The notes below the pieces were generated by a model that had not been told where the DNA came from, did not search any database, and saw only the letters and a list, made by a program, of their open reading frames with translations. Of a stretch of 19,130 nt of DNA, positions 12,410 to 19,130 are shown in pieces. How positions within the stretch are numbered: position 1 is the stretch's first letter; every line of letters starts with the position of its first letter. Made by a program: the position numbers and the translations under genes. Source of the DNA: Candidatus Omnitrophota bacterium (GTDB lineage: Bacteria; Omnitrophota; Gorgyraeia; Duberdicusellales; 4484-171); contig JAQTUC010000010.1 of the NCBI GenBank assembly GCA_028710385.1, positions 1-19,130 on the forward strand, given 5' to 3'.

Positions 12410-14086
12410 TTACTGAGAAACTTTTCTTGGAACAAAAACCTGCCTTGCCTCAAATATAAGCATAATACTTAAGATTAAAAGCAGAATCCCGCACACTCCC
12501 GAAATAGTTACATCGCCTGAAGGGAATTTTCCCCTGCCAATAAACAAAGATTGCGCGAAAGGAACAATCAGCTGGATGAGCGAACACAGAGTAACAATAA
12601 ACATAAACGCCATAGGAAGGACCACAACCTTTATTTTTTTACCCATATACAAAAGCCAGGATGATGCCGCAAGCAATATAAAACTTGCCAGCAGCTGGTT
12701 GCTTGTTCCAAAAATCGGCCAGGCAACAAGATAACCCTTTTCTTTTGTCATCATAAGGAATAAAAACGGAACCAGCACACTTATCGCTCCTGCAAGGTAC
12801 ATGCTCTTTCTTGAAGTCCAGCCCATAAGCTCCTGCAGGCAGTAGCGCGCAAGCCTTGTGCATACATCCAAAGTATCATAAACAAAGGTGGAAAATGCGA
12901 GTAAGGCAAAAGCGAATGCCGCCTCGTAAGGAACCTTGATAAGCCCTAAATACTTTGCAATACCGTGGGCATAAACTAAATTCGGGTCTGACTTTAAAAT
13001 AGCGTCTGCCTTAGGAAGCATCATAACTGTTGCTATGGCAAGCACCGCAACCAGCCCTTCCAAAAGCATTGCCCCATAAGCGATAGGAACACTGTCGCTT
13101 TCACGTTTGAGCTGCTTTGAGGTTGTACCGGAGCTTACAATGCCGTGAAAGCCAGAGCAGGCTCCGCAGGCAACAGTAATAAATAAGAGCGGGAAAATAT
13201 TTTTTCCGTTTACTGCGCTTAAAAAGCCGTTTGTATTTAACGCGGGAAATTGTATTTTAAACCCTCCGAACAAAGCTCCGATAAGGCCTATTACGATAAC
13301 CAGGTACAAAAACCATCCGCCCATATAGCCGCGCGGCTGAAGCAAGAGCCATACCGGAATAAGCGATGCTGCGAAACAATACAATAGAATTATTATGTCC
13401 CACTGTTTAACTGAAAAAACGCTGAAAGTGTTAAGCACTGCCTGAGGAAGGTGCGGCCCTGCCCAGATTATAAAAAGCAGCAAAGGCAGGAATATTAAAG
13501 TTGCATGCGCAAGCTTCATTTTGAATTTATAGAGCAAAACCCCCATTAGCATAGCAAGGAACAAATACAGAACGGAAGAAAGCGCAACCGCAGGGCCGAA
13601 ATTAGCACCTTCAATTGTAGTTTTAAAAGTATGCGCTGTGATATCGGTGAAAGCAATAATTACGTAAACAAGAGCGAGCCAGACAAAAATAAGAAAAAAT
13701 TTATAGGACTTGCCAGGCATATATTTTTTAACAACTTCGCCTATAGAAGAGCCGTTATGCCTGACTGAAGCGATAAGGGCGAAGAAGTCGTGCGCTCCGC
13801 CGATAAAGATAGCGCCAAGCACTATCCAAAGGAATGCGGGAAGCCAGCCGAACCAAAGGCAGGCTAAAACCGGGCCGACTATCGGGCCTGCTGCGGCAAT
13901 TGCTGAAAAATGCTGGCCCAAAAGCAAAGTGTGGCGCGCAGGAACATAGTCTATGCCGTCATTAATTTTACAGGCAGGAGTTGGCGAATTATCGTTAAGG
14001 CCGATATGCCTTGCCAGAAATTTTCCGTAAAGAATATACGCTATAAAGAAAATAATTATTACTAAAGCAACCAGAACGCTTATCAT
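12410..14086 (-). CDS. cstA: CstA-family carbon starvation transporter
   Basis: A 558-residue inner-membrane protein with about 15-16 hydrophobic helices. Family hallmarks are the N-terminal DGIDYVPARHTLLLGQHF and FSAIAAAGPIVGPVLA, then IGGAHDFFAL. Also present are VACGACSGFHGIVSSGTTSKQ (about residues 307-327), AYGAMLLEGLVAVLA, and WPIFGTSNQLLA near the C-terminus. CstA proteins import peptides and/or pyruvate when carbon is short. This one is shorter than E. coli CstA or BtsT (about 700), lacking extra C-terminal helices, as in many other phyla. The ATG has no ribosome-binding site; a TATAAT at 14102-14097 lies 10 bases upstream but without a fitting -35. It ends three bases from the flippase stop, convergently. 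Confidence 0.95.
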   Translation of the reverse strand: MISVLVALVIIIFFIAYILYGKFLARHIGLNDNSPTPACKINDGIDYVPARHTLLLGQHFSAIAAAGPIVGPVLACLWFGWLPAFLWIVLGAIFIGGAHDFFALIASVRHNGSSIGEVVKKYMPGKSYKFFLIFVWLALVYVIIAFTDITAHTFKTTIEGANFGPAVALSSVLYLFLAMLMGVLLYKFKMKLAHATLIFLPLLLFIIWAGPHLPQAVLNTFSVFSVKQWDIIILLYCFAASLIPVWLLLQPRGYMGGWFLYLVIVIGLIGALFGGFKIQFPALNTNGFLSAVNGKNIFPLLFITVACGACSGFHGIVSSGTTSKQLKRESDSVPIAYGAMLLEGLVAVLAIATVMMLPKADAILKSDPNLVYAHGIAKYLGLIKVPYEAAFAFALLAFSTFVYDTLDVCTRLARYCLQELMGWTSRKSMYLAGAISVLVPFLFLMMTKEKGYLVAWPIFGTSNQLLASFILLAASSWLLYMGKKIKVVVLPMAFMFIVTLCSLIQLIVPFAQSLFIGRGKFPSGDVTISGVCGILLLILSIMLIFEARQVFVPRKVSQ

Positions 14087-14096
14087 TGTTTATTAA

Positions 14097-14102
14097 ATTA
14101 TA
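14097..14102 (-). promoter_or_regulatory. Possible -10 box close to the cstA start
   Basis: A perfect TATAAT on the minus strand ends ten bases before the cstA ATG at 14086. No TTGACA-like hexamer is found 15-19 bases upstream, where the sequence is GC-rich. Weak evidence alone, but the same placement is seen before the family 1 glycosidase. Confidence 0.3.
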
Positions 14103-14139
14103 AGCTGATGCGCCACCCGCCGCCGGACGGAACAATTGT

Positions 14140-14880
14140 TTACCTTAAATTACACGCCTTAACGCAATTAAAACATTTCGCACAACTATCGTTATTCACC
14201 TGGGATCTTGGCTCTATATCGCAGATACATACTTTAGCGCAATTGCTGCAGCCTGAACACCTGTTTACATCAAGATTAACTTTTATCGGGCTTATTGAGT
14301 TAAGTTTACCATAAATCAGCCCTATGGGGCAAATTATACGGCAAAGAGGCCTTTTGATAAAAACAGCGAAAAGAAGCAATGCAAATCCTAGAAAAATAGT
14401 TGTTTCTTCAAATATGCCTATTCTGTTTTTACTCAGCAAGTTAAATCGCAGCTCAAGAAAAATAAGTATTACCGCTATAAATAGAATAAAATTTCTTATT
14501 ATTTTAAGTTTATTGGTAATTTTTATTTTTTTTATCCGCAGGGAATGCAATATGTCCTGAATGAATCCCACAGGACACAACCATCCGCAGGTTAGAGCGC
14601 CAAAAATCACCCCTATAACGGCTAAAGAAATTAAAACAATGTAGGTTGAGCCTGGAATAAAGGCAATGCGCTGCAGGGCGCCTATCGGACACACCCCAAA
14701 AGAAAGCAGGCAATTTGAGCAAGGAATTCCGCTATTGCAGATAAAACCTATTTCGCTTAAAGTAAAAACAGCAAGCTGTACAAATCCTCTTGCAGGTATA
14801 ATCCAGAATTTGATTATCAGGATGGCTGCAGCGAAAAATACTACAGCTAAAAAAATCAAAAACAAAATACTATGGCTCAT
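14140..14880 (-). CDS. Membrane polyferredoxin, NapH/NosR/CcoG-like 4Fe-4S protein
   Basis: About 246 residues from the ATG at 14880; an in-frame TTG at 14886 would add two. A first helix is followed by a Cys-rich block (CNSGIPCSNCLLSFGVCP), then three further helices with CGWLCPVGFIQD, and FIKRPLCRIICPIG. These loop motifs are those of NapH and NosR membrane polyferredoxins. The tail holds two ferredoxin-type clusters, CSGCSNCAKVC and CAKCFNCVKAC; the second lacks a following CP, so it may be truncated or atypical. Such proteins carry electrons between the quinone pool or cytoplasmic donors and extracytoplasmic reductases; no partner enzyme is visible here. It follows the six-helix protein by 25 bases and probably shares its transcript. 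Confidence 0.85.
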   Translation of the reverse strand: MSHSILFLIFLAVVFFAAAILIIKFWIIPARGFVQLAVFTLSEIGFICNSGIPCSNCLLSFGVCPIGALQRIAFIPGSTYIVLISLAVIGVIFGALTCGWLCPVGFIQDILHSLRIKKIKITNKLKIIRNFILFIAVILIFLELRFNLLSKNRIGIFEETTIFLGFALLLFAVFIKRPLCRIICPIGLIYGKLNSISPIKVNLDVNRCSGCSNCAKVCICDIEPRSQVNNDSCAKCFNCVKACNLR

Positions 14881-14905
14881 AGGCAATATGAGGATAAGCT
14901 CCGCC

Positions 14906-15568
14906 TCAAGCGTCTTTAGGCTGGTTACTCTTAGGCTTTCGCAGTTTAATTATTATGCCCTCAATTGTTATCGCAAAAGCTGTTATGCATAATATTACAA
15001 ATAAACCAAAAATTGAATTTACTAATGCGTTTTTAAAAAAGTTGTTGATAGAAGCTTCATCCTTAAGCGTTAAATAAGGGAAAATTGACACGAACAAAAA
15101 ACTGAATATGCTTACCGGAATAAGAATTGCTCCCCATATAAGCATAAATTTGCCAAGCCTTTTACAATCAGCAGCGCATTCGGGAAATTTATGGAATTTA
15201 TAGGTTGCCTGAATTGCCCGAATACTTGCCCCTAAAATAATCAGCGCCAGAAAAATATTGCGGCCGCCGGAAGGAGTTTTGCTTACAAAATTACCTGCGG
15301 TTGAAATTATCGCTGCTATTGAAATTAAAAATAATATTATTGCCGCTCCTCTGCTTTTTAAAAGGCGTAAAATCGTCGCTATAACAAGATAGATAATTCC
15401 CTCAACCACATAAAATTTCCATAAAAAAATCCCTATTAAAATATCAATGACGGCAACGGCATAAAATCCGCTGGTTGCTTCCTTAATGGCTCTTATTGCC
15501 TCATCTTTTGTGGTGATTGCCCCAAACCAGGCTTTTTTAAAACCAGTTATTTTATCTTTTTTATCCAT
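14906..15568 (-). CDS. Six-helix membrane protein of unknown function
   Basis: A 220-residue protein that I do not recognise. A charged N-terminus (MDKKDKITGFKKAWFGAITTKDEAI) could be amphipathic. Six hydrophobic segments follow at about 36-51, 53-69, 75-92, 104-122, 142-166 and 183-208, and the tail is basic. There are no conserved catalytic or metal motifs beyond two Cys in a cytoplasmic-looking loop (C131, C135). GGAGGAGA gives a strong ribosome-binding site before the ATG, and a promoter lies at 15644-15671. It is cotranscribed with the polyferredoxin, so a membrane anchor or quinone-linked role is possible but unproven. Confidence 0.75.
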   Translation of the reverse strand: MDKKDKITGFKKAWFGAITTKDEAIRAIKEATSGFYAVAVIDILIGIFLWKFYVVEGIIYLVIATILRLLKSRGAAIILFLISIAAIISTAGNFVSKTPSGGRNIFLALIILGASIRAIQATYKFHKFPECAADCKRLGKFMLIWGAILIPVSIFSFLFVSIFPYLTLKDEASINNFFKNALVNSIFGLFVILCITAFAITIEGIIIKLRKPKSNQPKDA

Positions 15569-15643
15569 TCTCCTCCTCTCGTAATAATCAGGGCTTTTGC
15601 GCCATGATATTGGCGGCTATTCCTGAACAAACAATCATCGTTT

Positions 15644-15671
15644 ATTTTATCGCTGTATTTAAGATTTGCAA
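15644..15671 (-). promoter_or_regulatory. Promoter of the six-helix protein/polyferredoxin pair
   Basis: Minus-strand TTGCAA (15671-15666), 16-base spacer, TAAAAT (15649-15644), in the 115-base gap after the hydrolase gene. The predicted transcript start is near 15637, giving a leader of about 69 bases with the GGAGGAGA site next to the ATG at 15568. Confidence 0.5.
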
Positions 15672-15683
15672 GACGGTTGAGCT

Positions 15684-16547
15684 TCAGTTTCCGGATGGCA
15701 TCTGCAAATTGCCCAGAGGATAATCCAAAAGCTCTTTCCAGCGCGCTGTCCAGCCGCTTGAATGAGTCGCGCCTTCAACTATTGTGAGACGGTAATAATT
15801 TTTATCGCCCATACGCTTCACAAAAGACTCGGCAACAAAAGCAGGCACAATCGTATCTTTTGAACCTATAAAGTGGCGTTGAGGCAAGTCCTTTATTTTT
15901 TGAGCAAAATCAATAGGATTAAGCGAGCCGGCAAGCGCGCTTACGTTATGATATTTAGTTACTGCTTCAATATCAAGATTGCCCGCTATAGTGCGTAAAG
16001 AAATAATATCTTCTCTCCGCGCAGCAATTAAAACCGCAACAGCACCTCCCCCGGAATAGCCGATTAAATTGATTTTATCTGTCTTTGCCAGTTTTGCGAG
16101 TTCGCCTACTGCCTCATCCATAGACGCTATTACCTCTTCGGAAAACCGTTTATCCGACCAATAGCATGAATCAACATTTATTTTTTTCTGCTCAAGATAC
16201 TGCCCGGGGCGCGCTAGATATGCGACATTTGCGTTTGTGTCTATGCCGGCAAGCTTTAGCACTAAAGGCACCCTCGGCGTTGGATTATTTGAAAGGCGCG
16301 CGCGCGAAACCCAAGCATTCCCATCGCCCTCAATATAAATATTTACCGGCTCTCCCGGTTTATCAAAACGATAACAGGCTGCGAGCGTAAAATATTTTGT
16401 CTTAAGGTATGTTTTTTTGAATTTAGCTGTTTTGGCGATTTTATGGAAACTTAAATCGCGGTCAACCAATGTCGCTACGCCGATGCATGAGCACAATAGC
16501 GGAAGGAGCAGTAAAATTAAAATATAAATTTTTTGTTTAATATGCAT
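15684..16547 (-). CDS. Alpha/beta-hydrolase lipoprotein
   Basis: A 287-residue probable lipoprotein: basic start, hydrophobic run and lipobox-like LLCSC give Cys21 as the lipidated residue. The mature domain shows IYIEGDGNAW, an oxyanion-type strand. The nucleophile elbow GYSGGG has Ser165, the acid is Asp231 (GSKDTIVP) and the histidine is His262 (EGATHSSGW). The Ser-Asp-His triad and spacing are those of an alpha/beta hydrolase (esterase, lipase or peptidase type). The next mature residue after the Cys is Ile, not Asp, so by the E. coli rule it would go to the outer membrane. The ATG lacks a ribosome-binding site; it is 38 bases after the autotransporter stop and might be cotranscribed with it. 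Substrate unknown. Confidence 0.85.
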   Translation of the reverse strand: MHIKQKIYILILLLLPLLCSCIGVATLVDRDLSFHKIAKTAKFKKTYLKTKYFTLAACYRFDKPGEPVNIYIEGDGNAWVSRARLSNNPTPRVPLVLKLAGIDTNANVAYLARPGQYLEQKKINVDSCYWSDKRFSEEVIASMDEAVGELAKLAKTDKINLIGYSGGGAVAVLIAARREDIISLRTIAGNLDIEAVTKYHNVSALAGSLNPIDFAQKIKDLPQRHFIGSKDTIVPAFVAESFVKRMGDKNYYRLTIVEGATHSSGWTARWKELLDYPLGNLQMPSGN

Positions 16548-16585
16548 ATTATATCGCGCTATGTATAAATGAGGGTTTATTGCCG

Positions 16586-19130
16586 CTAGAAATCATATCT
16601 TAAGTTTACGATTCCTGAATGGCTGTAGAAATCTGATTTTCCTTCAAAATCATAGCCAAACGAAAGGCTTACGTTCTGCTTGGAAAGCAAAGTAAGTTTT
16701 AAGCCGAGGTTATAACTGCTTTGGGCAGGGCTAAATCCGGACGTGGCAAAAGACGCCCCTCCGCCGGTAAAAGTAGAAGTTGCCTGCTGTGCTTCGCCTA
16801 AAAATTCATAAAGCCATTTGGCGTGGAATTCCGGGATAAAAGCATATTCGTTTATCGTAAAAGGGTAAGATATTTTTGCGCCAAGCCCTGACTGCAGCAA
16901 ATTGTAATCCTGGGCATCCACATCAAGGTTTGCATCTCCGGCATCTTTTTCCGTATAGCTGTTAACGCGCAGGTGCATATATTGAAGTGAAGTAAGCGGC
17001 GTAATTTCAAAACCGTTCTTCTTAAAGGTATATCCTCCCTCTAAATACGTTGAATACTGCTGCCCGCCGTAATCGCTTTTAGGCGTGCGGTCAATTGAGT
17101 TAAACATTATGCGCCGTGTTGAATCGTACTGGTTATAGGCGAAAGAAAAAATTCCATCCAGGTAAAAAGGGCCTTTGGCGTAATTCCCGTACATACCAAC
17201 CTGGTAGCTGTCTACGTCAGTGCGTGTAGAATTATCCTTGCTTCTTATTCTATCCTGCGCATAGCCGGTATTTAATCCGATAATAAAATTATCAAGCACT
17301 GCCCTGTCGTAGCCAAGCGAAGTTCCCCAGACATTTGCATTATAGCCATTGCTTGTGCCGCGGGGCCCCTGATGCAGATAAGTGTCAAATGCCTGTGCCC
17401 ACACGCCTTGAGGCTGTTTTGGCTCATCACCAGTAGAAACTCCGGTTGAGCCTGCGCCTGAAAGTCCGGTTAAAAAATTACCGATTCTGTTTATAATTGT
17501 ATTTATAAATTGGCCCTGCGTGGCATAGCCCGCCTCATTTATCGCATTATTTACGCCTGGCTCTAACTGCGTAGCGTCGGATGCGCTGCCTGATGTATCA
17601 AGCGCGCCTATTATTGTTGCCATATCTGCGCTTGCTGTATTTGCGAGGCCATCAAGAGTAACGCCTAAGGAAGAATTGCCGCTGTTTTGGGCGTAGTAAG
17701 AATTGTTGCGCGAAGAAACAAGATAAAGATTGTTCCCTGTTTTTTGAGGCGCGAAGCTAACCATTGGAAGCGGCGTATTTTCCTGCACGGCTATTTTTGA
17801 AGCGTCAGCGTTAAGCGTTGTTGCGTTCACGATAAGAAAACTTTCATTGTCGCGGATATTCTGAGCTCCCGGCAAAAGCGTGACCCCCAAAGTAGCTTTA
17901 TCATCGGCAATTGTCACCGTTTCAATGTTATACACCTGGGCAGAAGTTGACGTAGTTCTGTCAAGATAGAAATTAAGCGTAACTCCTCCGTTTGCTCCGG
18001 TTAAGTTTAATAAATCTGTGCCGTCTCCCAAATCTATGCTTCCGGTTACACTGCCGCCTTTTAAAGTAACAGTGTCATCGCTTGAAGCTAATGTTGAAGT
18101 TAAAATAGCATAGTTGTCTCCTGATATTAACCCTCCGACATCATTGGTAATTTTAGTATCTCCTTTCTCGGCTTCAATGGCTACGCCTGGACTTGAAATA
18201 GTTCCGGAATTAGCAACCGTGTTATTGCCGGTTAATGGGACCGGAACGCTGCTGCCGGTTTCTGCGTCAGTATTGCCTTTAAAAAGAATTGCAATGTTTG
18301 AAGTATTAGTCAGACCCCACTTATCAATAGTTGAACCGCTAATTTCTCCGCTATTGGTTAAGTCATAGTTTAACGACCAGACCAAAATTCCCTGTCCGCC
18401 GGAAATTTTTCCGGTACTGTCAATAATGATGTCGTTATTCTTGGTTGGGTCTGTGTCTGTTTTTACTTTACTTTGGAAACGATGCCCTGCCCATATGCTA
18501 TCGCAGGGACCATCAACATCAAAGCTGGCAAAACCGTTTCCATACTCAGAACCAGCGGCAGTGCTAAGGTTTGTGCCGTCATTTCTGGTAAAAATGTAGG
18601 ACTGGGTCGGATAAATACCCTCAATAGTAACATTTGTCCCGCCTAAAACAATAAACTCGCTCATTCCTTTTATTTTTGTATAATCACTGCTGCCATTGCC
18701 CCAAAAAAATGTATAACCTGTTTGCGTCCACGGGAAAGTGTTATTGGTAATAGCGTCTTTAAACCAGGTTGCGTAATAACCGATTTTTGCTGAGGTGCCG
18801 TCGCCTACATAGCTTTCCCAGGCAGCATCAGTCATCGCAGCTGGTTTTGAGGAGAAAGAAGCATTAGTGCCATATTCGCTGGCAGTATGCGAATACGTTT
18901 CTATGTCGGGATTGCGTGTGGGCCGTAACAAATTGTTACCGTACTTACCGTCAGCGTCGGGAGATATTCCGTATTCTATTACCACATCATGCGTGCCGGT
19001 ATTGTTCATACCCAAACCGCGCTCAATAAGCTTAGTGATATCCGCACCGGTTAAAGACCCCTGGTGTTCGGTAACAAAAGTAGTCATATCGTTGCCGGTA
19101 GTAACCCAGTCGGCTCTCTTATCGGCATCT
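16586..19130 (-). CDS. Autotransporter with beta-helical passenger (5' end outside the window)
   Basis: The frame is open from the right edge to a TAG at 16588-16586, so the gene is partial at its 5' end. An internal ATG at 19087 is not the true start: upstream codons continue (…RADWVTTGND) and no signal peptide is present in the visible part. The first roughly 550 visible residues are low in Cys and rich in Gly, Asn, Thr and Ser, with beta-helix-like units such as TVANSGTISSPGVAIEAEKG, VGGLISGDNYAIL and TVTLKGGSVTGSIDLG. The last roughly 275 residues, from GVWAQAFDTYL (near 17409), form an autotransporter translocator barrel of amphipathic strands ending in NLRYDF with terminal Phe. It should be secreted by the type V route, leaving the passenger on the surface as an adhesin-like or unknown domain. 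No protease motif is obvious. Confidence 0.9.
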   Translation of the reverse strand, partial: DADKRADWVTTGNDMTTFVTEHQGSLTGADITKLIERGLGMNNTGTHDVVIEYGISPDADGKYGNNLLRPTRNPDIETYSHTASEYGTNASFSSKPAAMTDAAWESYVGDGTSAKIGYYATWFKDAITNNTFPWTQTGYTFFWGNGSSDYTKIKGMSEFIVLGGTNVTIEGIYPTQSYIFTRNDGTNLSTAAGSEYGNGFASFDVDGPCDSIWAGHRFQSKVKTDTDPTKNNDIIIDSTGKISGGQGILVWSLNYDLTNSGEISGSTIDKWGLTNTSNIAILFKGNTDAETGSSVPVPLTGNNTVANSGTISSPGVAIEAEKGDTKITNDVGGLISGDNYAILTSTLASSDDTVTLKGGSVTGSIDLGDGTDLLNLTGANGGVTLNFYLDRTTSTSAQVYNIETVTIADDKATLGVTLLPGAQNIRDNESFLIVNATTLNADASKIAVQENTPLPMVSFAPQKTGNNLYLVSSRNNSYYAQNSGNSSLGVTLDGLANTASADMATIIGALDTSGSASDATQLEPGVNNAINEAGYATQGQFINTIINRIGNFLTGLSGAGSTGVSTGDEPKQPQGVWAQAFDTYLHQGPRGTSNGYNANVWGTSLGYDRAVLDNFIIGLNTGYAQDRIRSKDNSTRTDVDSYQVGMYGNYAKGPFYLDGIFSFAYNQYDSTRRIMFNSIDRTPKSDYGGQQYSTYLEGGYTFKKNGFEITPLTSLQYMHLRVNSYTEKDAGDANLDVDAQDYNLLQSGLGAKISYPFTINEYAFIPEFHAKWLYEFLGEAQQATSTFTGGGASFATSGFSPAQSSYNLGLKLTLLSKQNVSLSFGYDFEGKSDFYSHSGIVNLRYDF

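Noticed and set aside
14878..14886. TTG at 14886 as start of the polyferredoxin
   Set aside because: An ATG two codons later is adequate and neither has a clear ribosome-binding site; the choice changes only two residues.
15588..15638. Sixteen-codon minus-strand leader peptide before the six-helix protein
   Set aside because: There is an ATG and a short frame after the promoter, but no ribosome-binding site and no regulatory codon run or attenuator hairpin.
16548..16554. TATAAT directly before the hydrolase ATG as its promoter
   Set aside because: Initiation seven bases downstream would fall inside the coding region and lose the start codon; no matching -35 is convincing.
1..19130. CRISPR arrays, insertion sequences, tRNA or rRNA genes
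   Set aside because: No regularly spaced direct repeats, transposase-like frames or cloverleaf/rRNA core sequences were seen in any gap.

Overview
The window looks like chromosomal DNA of a Gram-negative-type bacterium using the standard bacterial code. It encodes a YaiO-type outer-membrane barrel, an autotransporter whose barrel ends in Phe, and a lipoprotein. Base composition is moderately AT-rich. Many stand-alone receiver domains, a receiver-epimerase fusion, an orphan GemA-like protein and a large autotransporter together would fit an uncultured lineage such as Omnitrophota. That assignment is inference from gene content, not a database match. There is no rRNA, tRNA, CRISPR array or insertion sequence that I can see. 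No stretch over 300 bases lacks a gene; the longest gap is 222 bases (10898-11119).

Region 1 (about 1-9190, all minus strand) is the most interesting part. Reading in transcription order it holds: a receiver-only response regulator (8682-9062) behind a good promoter and an AT-rich dyad; a receiver domain fused to a nucleotide-sugar epimerase/dehydratase (7244-8623); a second receiver-only regulator (6793-7179); a YaiO-like outer-membrane barrel (5918-6775); a membrane-anchored HEAT-repeat protein (4633-5916); a processive-type family 2 glycosyltransferase (3212-4531, intended start 4627); a Cache-HAMP-3xPAS hybrid-free histidine kinase (20-3127); and the first codons of another probable response regulator (1-15). 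I read it as a phosphorelay-controlled exopolysaccharide synthesis and export locus: the epimerase makes the sugar donor, the glycosyltransferase polymerises it, YaiO passes it through the outer membrane, and receivers plus the HEAT scaffold gate the process at protein level. No DNA-binding output domain is visible. The glycosyltransferase frame is cut near its N-terminus by an in-frame amber codon.

Region 2 (9189-12406) holds an orphan GemA-like (Mu gp16/DUF1018) protein, a family 1 glycoside hydrolase with a promoter placed so close to its ATG that the message may be leaderless, and, divergent from it on the plus strand, a Wzx-like flippase.

Region 3 (12410-19130, minus strand) holds a CstA-family transporter, a membrane polyferredoxin of NapH/NosR type, a six-helix protein of unknown function, an alpha/beta-hydrolase lipoprotein with a full catalytic triad, and an autotransporter whose 5' end lies beyond the window.
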